64,000 nucleotides of DNA from Owenweeksia hongkongensis DSM 17368. GTDB lineage: Bacteria > Bacteroidota > Bacteroidia > Flavobacteriales > Schleiferiaceae. The translations under genes and the position numbers were made by a program. Shown piece after piece: positions 34,598 through 44,361 of the stretch. The stretch spans positions 496,001 to 560,000 of the forward strand of contig NC_016599.1 of NCBI RefSeq assembly GCF_000236705.1, written 5' to 3'. Under the pieces are notes generated by a model. It had not been told where the DNA came from and did not search any database. It was given only the letters and a program-made list of their open reading frames with translations. The first letter of the stretch is position 1. Each line of letters begins with the position of its first letter.

Positions 34598-35180
34598 GCA
34601 TTTAAAATTTTTAAAGGAAATAATTGCAGAGAGGCGAACTATAAAGCCGGATCAGTTTACTGGCGAAAGGGTAGATGATTTAATTATTCAGCAAGTGCTG
34701 GATGCCGCAAACTGGGCGCCTACACACGGCTATACCGAGCCTTGGCGTTTCACAGTTTTTACTGAAGATGGCTTGGCTACGCTTGGAGATTTTCTGGCTA
34801 ATTATGATCAGCCAAACCGTGATGTAGAAGACTTTAACCAGGTGCGGTATGATAGGTTGCGAAATAGCCCGCTAAAGTGTTCGCATGTAATTGGCATTGG
34901 CATGAAGCGAGGGGACAATCCTAAGATACCTGAGATAGAGGAGATTTGTGCTACAGCTATGGCCGTGCAAAATATGTGGCTGACTGCCCATGCCTTGGGT
35001 CTTGGGTCTTATTGGAGCACAGGAGCAAAAGCATTCACTCCTGAAATGAGAGACCTGTTTGGCTTGGGTGAAAACGATCTTTCTTTAGGGCTATTCTTTA
35101 TAGGAAAACCTGCTATTCCAAATCCAAAAGGAAGGAGAATTTCTAAAGTGGAAGACAAAACTACCTGGGTACGTAGGTAG
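34590..35180 (+). CDS. Nitroreductase-family FMN protein
   Basis: The product has 196 residues. Nitroreductase landmarks are ERRTIKPDQF (FMN-binding Arg), VLDAANWAPTHGYTEPWRF, AMAVQNMWLTAHALGLGSYW (FMN phosphate side) and the C-terminal GRRISKVEDKTTWVRR. It resembles the short YdjA-type members, which use NAD(P)H and reduce nitro or quinone compounds. The physiological substrate is unknown. It overlaps aroK by 8 bases and is cotranscribed. Confidence 0.88.
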   Translation: MNEHLKFLKEIIAERRTIKPDQFTGERVDDLIIQQVLDAANWAPTHGYTEPWRFTVFTEDGLATLGDFLANYDQPNRDVEDFNQVRYDRLRNSPLKCSHVIGIGMKRGDNPKIPEIEEICATAMAVQNMWLTAHALGLGSYWSTGAKAFTPEMRDLFGLGENDLSLGLFFIGKPAIPNPKGRRISKVEDKTTWVRR

Positions 35181-35181
35181 C

Positions 35182-36597
35182 CTAAAAGAAGTAGGGGATA
35201 AACCAGTAGCAGTAAATCGAAATAATGATTATGCTGGCTATGTTTAGCAAAATTCCTGTTTTGGCCATGTCACCCATTTTTAGGTAACCACTACTAAATA
35301 CAATTGCATTTGGTGGTGTAGATATAGGAAACATAAAAGCGCAGCTTGCAGCTATCGTAAGAGGTATTGCAAGCTGCATTTCGTTTAGGCCAAAGCTTTG
35401 GGCTATTACAAATGACACAGGAATAAATACAGAGACAAGAGCTACATTACTCATTACTTCTGTAAGGAAAAGGGCAAGCGCACAGATTATAAGTACCAAA
35501 ACAAAAACGTGTGGTGTACTATTTTGACTAATCCAGTTTCCTAGCAGTTCCACAATATTGGTAACCTCCATTCCTTTGGCTACAGAAATTCCTCCTCCAA
35601 AAAGCAAAAGAATTCCCCATGGAAGTTTTTCCGTGTCCTGCCACTTTAAAAGCGGCTCCTTACTTCTAGTATCCGGAACCACAAACAAAACCACTGATGC
35701 CAGTATAGCGATGGTTGTGTCTGAGAGTGTCGACAACCATTCAATCTTATTAAGTTGAGCCCTGAAAATCCATAGCAGTGCCGTGGAAACCATAATTATA
35801 AGAACACGTTTTTCGCCAGATTCTAATTTGCCAAGTTCTTTTAGCTCTTGCTTAATGAGCGTTCCGATGCCTTCAATTTTATCTAGCCTTATTGGAAAAA
35901 TCACTTTGGTGGAGATGAGATAGGTAGAGGTAAATAAAACAATTACTAAAGGGAGGGCGAAGATTAACCAAGTGGAGAAATCAATTGGGGGCAAACCACT
36001 GTCTGAAACAATACTTGCCAAAACTAAGTTTGGAGGGGTACCGATGAGCGTGGTAATTCCACCAATATTTGCTGAATAAGCAATTCCTAGCATTAAAGTA
36101 ATTCCAAAGTTTCTGCCCGCCTTGCCATCTTTTATTTTGTCACCCAAAAGGGAAACTACGGACATACCAATAGGAAGCATCATTACAGCTGTAGCAGTAT
36201 TACTAATCCACATAGAAAGCAAGGCTGTGGCGAGCATACTCCCCAATATTATCCGGTTTGGCTTTTCTCCACTTAGGTTTATAATGTTGAGAGCTATTCG
36301 CTTGTGAAGATTCCATTTTTCGATGGCCAAACCCAGTATAAAGCCTCCAAGAAACAAGTAAATAACAGGATTTGCATAGTTAGCTGTAGTGGCCTTCAAA
36401 TCTAGTATTCCGAGCATGGGAAACAGAATGATGGGCAGCAGGGCGGTAACCCCAACAGGAATTGCTCCACCTATCCACCAGGCCAGCATCCATAGCACAG
36501 ATGCAATCATGCGCACTTGCATATTATCACCCCCAAGGGCTAAACAAATAAGAAATAATAAAGGCCCAATGGCGAGGGAAATCCAACGATTTTTCAT
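35182..36597 (-). CDS. SLC13/DASS-family anion:sodium symporter
   Basis: The product has 471 residues and about 11 hydrophobic segments. Family signatures are SMWISNTATAVMMLPIGMSV (first SNT motif), NIGGITTLIGTPPNLVLASI, LTEVMSNVALVSVFIPVSFV and the end ASCAFMFPISTPPNAIVFSS. These two SNT-like hairpins bind Na+ and dicarboxylate or sulfate in known members; which substrate applies is not decidable here. It converges on the nitroreductase gene with one base between stops. Confidence 0.9.
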   Translation of the reverse strand: MKNRWISLAIGPLLFLICLALGGDNMQVRMIASVLWMLAWWIGGAIPVGVTALLPIILFPMLGILDLKATTANYANPVIYLFLGGFILGLAIEKWNLHKRIALNIINLSGEKPNRIILGSMLATALLSMWISNTATAVMMLPIGMSVVSLLGDKIKDGKAGRNFGITLMLGIAYSANIGGITTLIGTPPNLVLASIVSDSGLPPIDFSTWLIFALPLVIVLFTSTYLISTKVIFPIRLDKIEGIGTLIKQELKELGKLESGEKRVLIIMVSTALLWIFRAQLNKIEWLSTLSDTTIAILASVVLFVVPDTRSKEPLLKWQDTEKLPWGILLLFGGGISVAKGMEVTNIVELLGNWISQNSTPHVFVLVLIICALALFLTEVMSNVALVSVFIPVSFVIAQSFGLNEMQLAIPLTIAASCAFMFPISTPPNAIVFSSGYLKMGDMAKTGILLNIASIIIISIYCYWFIPYFF

Positions 36598-36619
36598 TAG
36601 GGCTAAAATAGAAATGCTA

Positions 36620-38539
36620 TCATTCTTTTAGGAATGAATGATTGTAATATTCATCGTCAACATATATTTTCAGAATATATGCCCCTGTCGGAAGGCTCTC
36701 CAATAACAGATTTTTGCTAAAATCCATAGTTTGAACGACCTGTCCCTTAGCGTTGATAATTTCCACTTTGCTAGGCTTAATATCCTGATTGGAGTAATCC
36801 AGGCGAAGTATGTCTTCCACAGGATTAGGATAGATGTGAAACGGAGAAGCTGAACCAAATTCATTTAGACTTACCACTTGAGCATCGCCACATATCAACT
36901 CCAAATTATGATTGAACACTAGTTTGCTTACATGCCAAGGTACATCAACATTGAAAACCTGACCATTGCTAGTATTCTCTAGCCTTATAATAGTATCTCT
37001 GCCCAAACCTTCGAGGCGTATAGGTAGTGGCATTTCATAAAAACTCACTGATGGATGGGATTGTGTTTGGTTTACAGTAATAGTTACATTATTTCCGCTC
37101 TGACCCCAACTTATTTGATAGGTAGGGTAACCTTGCCCATATATCCATTGATTAAAAAATGTGGTTAGATTTTGACCACTTGAGGCTTCTAAGTGTTTTT
37201 GAAGGTCGGCAGTTTTGGCGTATCCACCAGCCAAATTAGGGTCAGAAAGATAGTTAGTCAGCCCAGTGAAAAAGGCAGAATCGCCAATTTGATAGCGTAG
37301 CATATTAATAACCATTGCACCTTTGTCATAGGATAAACGGCCACTAAAAATCCTCGGAATACTTGTGGTGTCGTCCACATAAACAGAACCATCAGGGGCT
37401 GACGTAATATGCTGGATTTTTAAGGATTTCCAATAATTCCAAAGACCAATAGATTGGTATCGTTCTACGGTAAGTCCTTCAAAGTAAGTGGCAAAGCCCT
37501 CGTTCAACCAGATGTCATGCCAGCTGCCACAGGTCACATGGTCACCAAACCATTGATGTGCCGCTTCATGAGCAATTAGGGAATAAGGAAATCCACCCAT
37601 AAAACTCATGGTCTGATGCTCCATTCCGCCTCCCCAGCCAAACTGTGCATGGCCATATTTTTCATTTGAAAATGGATAGGGAATAGTCAGACTGTCAAAA
37701 AGCTCCAAGATTTCTATAGTTGCCGGAGTTTCAGTTTGGGCTTTAGTCAAGTTTTCAGGATATACATAATTCAAAATTTCCAGGGGGCCGTTCCTAAGGT
37801 TGGCATATTCAGAGTATGCGGAATAGTTGGTTACTGCAAAAGCTACCAAATATGCGGCTATAGGGTTTCTGCTTTTCCAATGAGTGGTTACATTGCTACC
37901 GATGGTTATTTCGCTAACAAGTTTTCCGTTTCCAGCAACTTTGTTTCCCGCAGTAGCGGTAACAAATACATCGAGCGAATCAATTTTATCATTCAAGCTT
38001 TGCTTGGTGGGCCACCATTCCATGGCTCCATAAGGTTCTGAAAGTGTCCAAATAATAGGGGTGTTGTTGTGCGAGTTTTGCTCAAAAGACCCAAAGCCAT
38101 TGCTCACGGGTTTGCCTTGGTAGTATATCGTTAACGAATCATTTGAGTTTGAGGCCAAAGGAGCGGGGAGCTGAACCTCTAGAATATTATTTTGCGTTCG
38201 GCTAAACGTAAGTGACGTATTATGATATATGATTGAATCAACAGTAAGGCTATCATGCATATCAAACTCAAGTTGAGAAAGGTTGCCTTGGTGGGGTTTA
38301 AATCGAAAATGAACAGATCCTTGTATATATTTTATAGCAGGATCAATTTCCCATTTAGCTATGGCGTAGTACAAGTCATAAGTATCAGAAGCGCCTTGTG
38401 CAGCATGTTTTTGATGACTAACTTGTGCAGCCTTTTGCTCAGATTGAATGATCAGCTGCTGCGTATTTTCCTGTGGTTGCCATTGAGCATTGGCACAGGC
38501 ATATAACACAATCAGGAGGAATAATAGTGGATTTTTCAT
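36620..38539 (-). CDS. M1-family zinc aminopeptidase with T9SS sorting domain
   Basis: The product has 639 residues with signal peptide MKNPLLFLLIVLYACANA. The N-terminal beta domain spans about 50-240. The catalytic domain has the substrate motif GWGGGMEHQTMSF and zinc site HEAAHQWFGDH ... WLNEGFATYFEG (two His and Glu). A C-terminal T9SS type A domain covers the last 75 residues (FHIYPNPVEDILRLDY ... LPTGAYILKIYVDDEY). It should be secreted and cleave N-terminal residues from extracellular peptides. The usual M1 C-terminal helical domain is shortened. Confidence 0.92.
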   Translation of the reverse strand: MKNPLLFLLIVLYACANAQWQPQENTQQLIIQSEQKAAQVSHQKHAAQGASDTYDLYYAIAKWEIDPAIKYIQGSVHFRFKPHQGNLSQLEFDMHDSLTVDSIIYHNTSLTFSRTQNNILEVQLPAPLASNSNDSLTIYYQGKPVSNGFGSFEQNSHNNTPIIWTLSEPYGAMEWWPTKQSLNDKIDSLDVFVTATAGNKVAGNGKLVSEITIGSNVTTHWKSRNPIAAYLVAFAVTNYSAYSEYANLRNGPLEILNYVYPENLTKAQTETPATIEILELFDSLTIPYPFSNEKYGHAQFGWGGGMEHQTMSFMGGFPYSLIAHEAAHQWFGDHVTCGSWHDIWLNEGFATYFEGLTVERYQSIGLWNYWKSLKIQHITSAPDGSVYVDDTTSIPRIFSGRLSYDKGAMVINMLRYQIGDSAFFTGLTNYLSDPNLAGGYAKTADLQKHLEASSGQNLTTFFNQWIYGQGYPTYQISWGQSGNNVTITVNQTQSHPSVSFYEMPLPIRLEGLGRDTIIRLENTSNGQVFNVDVPWHVSKLVFNHNLELICGDAQVVSLNEFGSASPFHIYPNPVEDILRLDYSNQDIKPSKVEIINAKGQVVQTMDFSKNLLLESLPTGAYILKIYVDDEYYNHSFLKE

Positions 38540-38643
38540 CTATAGGGTTTATGACCCCTAAATGTAGAATTATTCGCGCAAATAGATTTTTACCAATCAT
38601 TGTTATAATTGATTATGATATGTAGCCTTTTAACTCTACACAA

Positions 38644-41007
38644 TTGAAACGAAAGACTCCAAATTCAGAGCATGATTTGCAACATGCCCACGGCAGGGAT
38701 ATGATTTATAAACTGGACGGCAATGGTCGTTTTACGTTTGTGAATAATGCAATGGCCAAATTTTTTGATGCTACAACCGAAAGCTTGCTGGGGTTATACT
38801 TTACGGATGTTATTCGTGAAGATTATCGCAAAAAGGTCTTTGACTTTTATGTAGATCAATTTGAACGTAAGTTACCCTCTACTTATTTTGAATTTCCTGT
38901 AATATCTCCTTCGGGAAAAGACCGTTGGGTAGGGCAGAGTGTGGAGGCAGTTACCAATGAAGATCAAATTGTGGAGTTTTTGGCAGTAAGCTCAGATATT
39001 ACTGATCGTGTTTTAGCCTCGCTTTCATTACGTTATACCGAAGAAAGATATAGACACGTCATTGAAAATATAAACTTGGGTACTTTAGAAGTGACTCAGG
39101 ACGACACCATAATCAGCGCCAATCGTTCCTTTTGTAATCTTAGTGAATATGAAGTAGACGAGTTAATTACCAAAAAAGCCGTTGACCTTTTGAAGGAAAG
39201 GAAAGACAGCGTTTTGGTAAAAAGAATGGCGGATCTAGCTAACGGATCAGCTATAGAGATAGAGCTCGAAAGTAAATCCGGGAATTCCGTTTGGGTAATG
39301 CTTTCTGTGGTACCAATAAAGAACAAGCATAATGAGGAAATTGGTCACTTATGTGTATTTCACAATGTGAGCAAAATGAAACTTCAGGAGAGAAGTTTGC
39401 AAGAGTTATTGGAAGAGGTAGAAAGCAGAAACGAGGACTTAAAGAACAAACAAGATTTTTTGACTTCGATCAACGATTTTGCAGCTAAGCTAATAGGTTC
39501 ATCATCTTTAGGACAGGTATTGGACGAAATGACCATGACCGTTGTTCAGAAGTTTGGATTCATTGATTGCCGCATTTATTTATTTGGAGATGATGGCAAG
39601 CTGAGGCAAGTGGCATTTTTTCCTAATGAAATTTTGGCCTATGAGGCGGATAGTGAGAGCCTTCAAAAGGTAGTGAGCGAAGGTGTAGCTGTGGTTAATT
39701 CCTCTCAAGATGGTTCGGTTATAAATGTGCCTTTGATTGCAGATGGAGAAACCCTGGGGGCAATTCGCTCCAAAACGGTAAATAAGCAATGGGAGGATTT
39801 GCAAACCCTGACCACATTGTCCAACCTTTCGGGAAACCGGATAAAAAGTGCCATTGTAAAGCTGAAAAGATTGGAAGCAGAGAGAGCCTTAAAGGAAAGT
39901 GAAACGCGCCTTCGCTCTATTCTTGATTCTGCACTTGACGCTATGATTACTATAGATGAAAACGGAATAGTAACGGAGTGGAACCTAAGAGCTGAAGAGA
40001 TTTTTGGCTATTCTATTGACGAAACTTTAGGTAAGGATTTGAGTAATCTCATTGTTCCGGAGAAATACAGAGAGGCTCACAATGCAGGAATGAAACATTT
40101 TTTGAATACAGGAAATGGCCCCATTTTGAACCAAAGGATTGAAATACATGCGGAACATAAAAATGGCGATTATTTTCCTGTAGAGCTTAGTATTGTGCCC
40201 ATCCAGCTAAATGAAGGATATTTATTTAGTGCCTTTATAAGAGACATCACACTAAAGAAAAAAGCCGAAGATGATATGTCTACTGCTTTGCAAAAGCAAA
40301 AAGAGCTGGCAGAATTAAAATCCAGGCTTATTAGTATGACTTCTCATGAGTATAGAACTCCACTTACTACTATAAAAAGTAGTCTGGACTTGCTGAGCTT
40401 TATTTTGGAAAACCAGAACTTATTAAATCGCGATAAGATTGAAAAAAACATTAACCGTATTAATTTTGAAATAGACAGACTTAATACCTTGGTAAATGAT
40501 ATTTTGACTGTTGGAAAACTAGAAGCTGGTTCATTGCCCTTTAGGTCTGAGCCGACTGATGTCGTTGAATTATGTAGTTCTTTAATAGAGAACACTTTTG
40601 GGCATCAGAAAGATGGCCGGGTGGTAAATCTTGAAGTATTAGGTAATCCAGTAACACTTCAATTAGACGAAAGTCTTTACTCGCATATACTTTCAAATTT
40701 GTTGCAGAATGCTTTTAAATATTCACCCCTAGGTAAAAATCCGCAGTTACATCTCAGGTTTGGAGAGGAGCATTTAGAAATACGTGTAAAAGATAGCGGA
40801 ATTGGTATACCTCTGGAAGAGCAAGAGCTCTTGTTTGACTCTTTCTATAGAGGTAGCAATGTAAAAAACATACAGGGGCATGGTATGGGCTTGGCAATTG
40901 TAAAGCAATTTGTAGAATTGCACGGAGGTTCAATAGAAGTGATTAGTGAAGAAGGAGAAGGAACCGAATTTATATTGAAACAACCTTATAAACAAAACTC
41001 TCAATAA
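38644..41007 (+). CDS. Cytoplasmic multi-PAS/GAF sensor histidine kinase
   Basis: The product has 787 residues from TTG 38644; ATG 38701 is a shorter alternative that would cut into the first PAS domain (MIYKLDGNGRFTFVNNAMAK). Domain order is PAS (about 18-120), PAS (135-245), coiled coil, GAF-like (about 270-410), PAS (415-535; DSALDAMITIDENGIVTEWN), HisKA with SMTSHEYRTPLTTIKSSLDL (phosphoacceptor His) and ATPase with LLQNAFKYSP, GIGIPLEEQE and GHGMGLAIVKQFVELHGG. No membrane helix is seen, so the signal is cytoplasmic. It forms an operon with the LytTR regulator 11 bases downstream. Confidence 0.9.
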   Translation: MKRKTPNSEHDLQHAHGRDMIYKLDGNGRFTFVNNAMAKFFDATTESLLGLYFTDVIREDYRKKVFDFYVDQFERKLPSTYFEFPVISPSGKDRWVGQSVEAVTNEDQIVEFLAVSSDITDRVLASLSLRYTEERYRHVIENINLGTLEVTQDDTIISANRSFCNLSEYEVDELITKKAVDLLKERKDSVLVKRMADLANGSAIEIELESKSGNSVWVMLSVVPIKNKHNEEIGHLCVFHNVSKMKLQERSLQELLEEVESRNEDLKNKQDFLTSINDFAAKLIGSSSLGQVLDEMTMTVVQKFGFIDCRIYLFGDDGKLRQVAFFPNEILAYEADSESLQKVVSEGVAVVNSSQDGSVINVPLIADGETLGAIRSKTVNKQWEDLQTLTTLSNLSGNRIKSAIVKLKRLEAERALKESETRLRSILDSALDAMITIDENGIVTEWNLRAEEIFGYSIDETLGKDLSNLIVPEKYREAHNAGMKHFLNTGNGPILNQRIEIHAEHKNGDYFPVELSIVPIQLNEGYLFSAFIRDITLKKKAEDDMSTALQKQKELAELKSRLISMTSHEYRTPLTTIKSSLDLLSFILENQNLLNRDKIEKNINRINFEIDRLNTLVNDILTVGKLEAGSLPFRSEPTDVVELCSSLIENTFGHQKDGRVVNLEVLGNPVTLQLDESLYSHILSNLLQNAFKYSPLGKNPQLHLRFGEEHLEIRVKDSGIGIPLEEQELLFDSFYRGSNVKNIQGHGMGLAIVKQFVELHGGSIEVISEEGEGTEFILKQPYKQNSQ

Positions 41008-41018
41008 ACTAACTACCC

Positions 41019-41750
41019 ATGAGTAATTACAAAATTCTTATTGTAGAAGATGATCCAAATATTGCGGATACACTAAAAGATATGCTCGAAACCATGGAGC
41101 ATGATGTAATAGGTGTTTTCGATAATGGCCCGGAGGCAATACTTTTTTTAACAAGAAATAAGGTTGATTTGGTATTGTTGGATATACAACTACGTGGCAG
41201 GATGAATGGTATTGAGGTAGCCGGGGAAATACAGGAGACAAATTCTATCCCTTTTATATTTACCACTGCTTATGCAGATAGCAAAACAATTGCTAAAGCC
41301 AAGGAGAAGGGACCGTACGGCTACATTGTAAAGCCTTATGGGATGAAGGATATTTATGCCGCCATAGAGATCGCAATTAATAATTATAAGCTTTTGGATG
41401 AGCTCCAGGTGCCTCAATTAGAAGCTGCGGATTTGCGTAGCAATCATCTCTACCTAAAAGTAGATACCAAGTTGGTGAAAGTTGATGAAGATGATATTCT
41501 ATATGTTGAGGCTAAAGGCGATTATGTGCTGTTCAAGACTTTAGAGAAAGGCTTTGTAGTAAATGCCACAATGAAAAAAGTGGAGGAAAAGCTCAATTCC
41601 ACTAAGTTTTTAAAGGTACATCGGTCCTATATAATCAATCTCGATAAGATAGTAGATATTGAGAATACTACGCTTGTGATTAATGATAAAGTGATCCCAA
41701 TCAGCCGCTCTCACAAGGATTCGTTACTATCAAGGCTTAATACACTTTGA
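41019..41750 (+). CDS. LytTR-family response regulator
   Basis: The product has 243 residues. The receiver domain (1-125) has acidic residues in IVEDDPN, phosphoacceptor Asp in VLLDIQLRGRMNG, Thr in FTTAYAD and Lys in YIVKPYG. The LytTR DNA-binding domain occupies about 145-243 (KVDEDDILYVEAKGDYVLFK, FLKVHRSYIINLDKI, IPISRSHKDSLLSRL). The partner is the preceding kinase. The pairing of a PAS/GAF kinase with a LytTR regulator is common in Bacteroidota; targets are unknown. Confidence 0.92.
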   Translation: MSNYKILIVEDDPNIADTLKDMLETMEHDVIGVFDNGPEAILFLTRNKVDLVLLDIQLRGRMNGIEVAGEIQETNSIPFIFTTAYADSKTIAKAKEKGPYGYIVKPYGMKDIYAAIEIAINNYKLLDELQVPQLEAADLRSNHLYLKVDTKLVKVDEDDILYVEAKGDYVLFKTLEKGFVVNATMKKVEEKLNSTKFLKVHRSYIINLDKIVDIENTTLVINDKVIPISRSHKDSLLSRLNTL

Positions 41751-41811
41751 TGTCAAACATCGGGAAATAATGTTTAACCATCAGAATTTTTGTGTTATCG
41801 GTCGAATTGGC

Positions 41812-41842
41812 TTTGTCATGTTATGCAAGCATTATATCTTTG
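41812..41842 (+). promoter_or_regulatory. Bacteroidota-type promoter of a candidate small RNA
   Basis: TTTG (41812-41815) is followed after 19 bases by TATCTTTG (41835-41842), matching the Bacteroidota sigma consensus TTTG-N19-TANNTTTG exactly. Transcription should begin near 41846. No start codon with a plausible frame follows before the terminator at 42021. Confidence 0.75.
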
Positions 41843-41844
41843 TA

Positions 41845-42056
41845 GTGTTAGTTTAAGAGTTGGTAATGTTTTTGAGAGGGCATTACCAGATTACTTGGTT
41901 CATACAAGTAGTTGCAGTTAGTTTAGTTGAAGTACGATAAGCTCCTAACATGGTTTTAAGTAATGATGATTAGTTAAGGGGTTAACAATTATTAGAGCAC
42001 ACATTTAGAGCTTATCGCGGAATCCCCGAGCTAGTTACTCGGGGATTTTTGTTTTT
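41845..42056 (+). ncRNA. Candidate structured non-coding RNA, about 210 nt
   Basis: The stretch between a perfect-consensus promoter and a strong terminator has no open frame of note. Predicted pairings read by eye are hairpin GGTAATG (41862-41868) with CATTACC (41881-41887), and a long-range 10-bp helix CGATAAGCTC (41935-41944) with GAGCTTATCG (42008-42017), followed at once by the terminator. Size, isolation and own signals suggest a stand-alone RNA. I do not recognise it as tmRNA, RNase P, SRP or a clear 6S RNA; a 6S-like role cannot be excluded. Confidence 0.6.
42021..42056 (+). terminator. Rho-independent terminator of the candidate RNA
   Basis: A perfect 10-bp stem, AATCCCCGAG (42021-42030) with CTCGGGGATT (42038-42047), has a 7-base loop and is followed by TTTTTGTTTTTT. 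It is 280 bases after the LytTR stop and 75 bases before lplA. Confidence 0.92.
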
Positions 42057-42131
42057 TATATATCTCTTCATCAAGTGTGATCATCGTAGTGTAAAGCCTA
42101 AATCATACTTTAGCATACCAAAATTTAAGGT

Positions 42132-43121
42132 ATGTTGTGCATTGACAATCCATATATAGAGCCGTATTTCAATCAAGCGGTAGAAGAGTATTTACTCAAA
42201 AATTCTGACGAAAACATTTTTATGCTGTGGCGGAATGACAATGCCATCATAGTAGGAAAACACCAGAACACTTTGGCGGAAATAAATGTGGATAATGTAA
42301 AAGAACGCGACATAAAAGTGGTGCGAAGACTTACTGGTGGAGGTGCAGTATTCCATGATTTGGGAAATCTGAATTATACCTTTATAATGGGGTATGGAGA
42401 GGAAGGAGCCAAGGTGGATTTTAAAAAATATAACCAGCCTATAATTGACGTTTTGGCTGGCTTAGGCGTAAAGGCTCACTTTTCTGGGCGCAACGACATT
42501 TTGATTGATGAGCAGAAGTTTTCCGGCAATGCGGAGCATATTTACCATCAAAAGCAAAGAGTGCTGCATCATGGTACTTTGCTTTATGCTTCCAATGTTA
42601 AAGACATTTCGGATGCTCTAAAAGTAAACCCACTGAAATTTGAGGGTAAAGCCCGAAAATCTGTGGTAAGCCGGGTTACTAATATCTCTTCTCACCTAAA
42701 GGATGATATTGGGGTGGAAGCTTTTCGACAGGAAGTGATGATGCACATTACTAAACTATACCCGGATGCTGAACCATATACTCTTACGGAAACCGATAAG
42801 AGAGAAATACAAGAGCTAGCTGATGAAAAGTATAGCCAGTGGCATTGGAACTTTGGTTATTCACCCAAGTATGGTCTTAAAAAAGGTGTGAAAACTCTGG
42901 GTGGTCACGTTGAGGTTCATCTTAATGTAGATAAAGGACTGATTACCGATCTTGACATTTTTGGCGATTTCTTTGTAAATAAAGACATTGAGCCATTAGT
43001 AGAAGGATTGAAAGGAGTGGAGCACCGCGAAGATGCTGTTTTACAAAAGCTTAAAGACCTGCGAAGTAGTGCTTACTTCAATAATATTTCTGAAGAAGAA
43101 TTGATGGAGGCGTTTTTTTGA
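42132..43121 (+). CDS. lplA: Lipoate-protein ligase A
   Basis: The product has 329 residues. The ligase core has FMLWRNDNAIIVGKHQNTLA, the lipoyl-AMP loop RRLTGGGAVFHDLGNLNYTF, and FSGRNDILIDEQKFSGNAEH with its Lys. The C-terminal accessory domain (about 245-329) is of LplA type. It attaches free lipoate to the E2/GcvH proteins in the cytoplasm using ATP. A hairpin CACGAA-GGGA-TTCGTG (43146-43161) followed by T residues probably ends the transcript. Confidence 0.93.
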   Translation: MLCIDNPYIEPYFNQAVEEYLLKNSDENIFMLWRNDNAIIVGKHQNTLAEINVDNVKERDIKVVRRLTGGGAVFHDLGNLNYTFIMGYGEEGAKVDFKKYNQPIIDVLAGLGVKAHFSGRNDILIDEQKFSGNAEHIYHQKQRVLHHGTLLYASNVKDISDALKVNPLKFEGKARKSVVSRVTNISSHLKDDIGVEAFRQEVMMHITKLYPDAEPYTLTETDKREIQELADEKYSQWHWNFGYSPKYGLKKGVKTLGGHVEVHLNVDKGLITDLDIFGDFFVNKDIEPLVEGLKGVEHREDAVLQKLKDLRSSAYFNNISEEELMEAFF

Positions 43122-43356
43122 GACAGGCTATGAGTTGTAGAAACCACACGAAGGGATTCGTGCGGTAGCAGGGCATTTTTTTGATGAAGTATAGTGCTTT
43201 TGCAAACCTATTAGCGCAGGAAATTTGAACTATAATCTAATTGGGGCTAAACATTTCTTACCAATTGTTATACTCAAATTAAAAATGCAGAATATGCCTA
43301 TTGTAGTGCACACTTATTTTTAATTATCTTCAATATTCCAACCAAATCTAAACATT

Positions 43357-44343
43357 ATGAAAACCTTACATCACATTTACTGGTGGAACCTTGAAAACCT
43401 ATTTGATGAAGATAGTTCATCTGAAAGGCCGGCATGGCTGCAAAGCCGATTGCGCAGCGAACTGAAAGGGTGGACTAAAACCGTATTAGACAAAAAACTG
43501 ACCAATTTGACTAATATCATTTGCCAGCTTAATGGTGGCAATGGCCCGGATATACTAGGTGTTTGCGAAGTAGAAAATAAGGCTGTACTGGAAAAGTTGA
43601 TGATAAAGCTCCACGCTCAGTTACCCAGAACTTATAAAGTGATGCATCAAGATACCAGCGATGGACGTGGAATTGATGTAGCCATCATTTATGATACTCA
43701 AAAATATAGCGATGACGGTCGTCAGTTTTCACTGGAAATAATGAAGCGCAATGCTACACGTAATTTGTTTCAGGTGCAGCTTACCACCAGTGCAGGTAAT
43801 GAATTGGTGCTAATAGGCAATCACTGGCCTGCACGCTCAGCTGGGAAATATGAAAGTGAGCCTTATAGAATGATGGTGGGGGAAACGTTAAGCTATTGGA
43901 TTGAACGGGTACATGATATAAAAATGGAAGAAAGAGGGGAGAAGCACCCTGCTATAATTCTCATGGGAGATTTTAATGATAACCCTTATGATCGCTCACT
44001 TACTGAGTATTTGCGTAGCAGCGGTACTCTAGAAAAAGTAAAAAACTCTACTAGCCATATTATGTTTAATATGATGTACAGCTTTGTGGGGGGTGACATC
44101 GGCACATATGTATATGGTAATGATATCAATGTGTTGGATCAATTCATTGTGTCCCGTTCCTTGGTGGTTGATTATTATAAGTATCCTTTTCAAGTGGAAT
44201 CTATACAAATAGTGTATTACCCCAATATGGTAAAAGGTGACTATAATACTCCGATACGTTTTTCACGACCCTCTGAGTCCAGTTATAATCCTAGCGGGTA
44301 TAGCGACCATTTACCTATTGAATTGGTGATTGAGGAAAATTAA
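43357..44343 (+). CDS. Endonuclease/exonuclease/phosphatase-family protein
   Basis: The product has 328 residues of the Mg-dependent EEP fold. Landmarks in order are WWNLENLFDEDSS (Asn), GVCEVENKAVLEKL (catalytic Glu), SDGRGIDVAIIYD, LIGNHWPARSAGKYES (His), LMGDFNDNPYDRS (Asp-x-Asn) and GYSDHLPIELVI (final Asp-His). It has no signal peptide, so it is cytoplasmic. The substrate (DNA, RNA or phospho-ester) is not evident; it resembles the Bacteroidota endonuclease-like branch. Confidence 0.88.
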   Translation: MKTLHHIYWWNLENLFDEDSSSERPAWLQSRLRSELKGWTKTVLDKKLTNLTNIICQLNGGNGPDILGVCEVENKAVLEKLMIKLHAQLPRTYKVMHQDTSDGRGIDVAIIYDTQKYSDDGRQFSLEIMKRNATRNLFQVQLTTSAGNELVLIGNHWPARSAGKYESEPYRMMVGETLSYWIERVHDIKMEERGEKHPAIILMGDFNDNPYDRSLTEYLRSSGTLEKVKNSTSHIMFNMMYSFVGGDIGTYVYGNDINVLDQFIVSRSLVVDYYKYPFQVESIQIVYYPNMVKGDYNTPIRFSRPSESSYNPSGYSDHLPIELVIEEN

Positions 44344-44361
44344 TAATAGAGCATTAAATTA

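Noticed and set aside
41845-42056. 6S RNA, tmRNA or RNase P RNA
   Set aside because: No tag-peptide frame, no tRNA-like ends, no P4 helix signature, and the 5' and 3' ends do not pair as in 6S; it is left as an unknown RNA.
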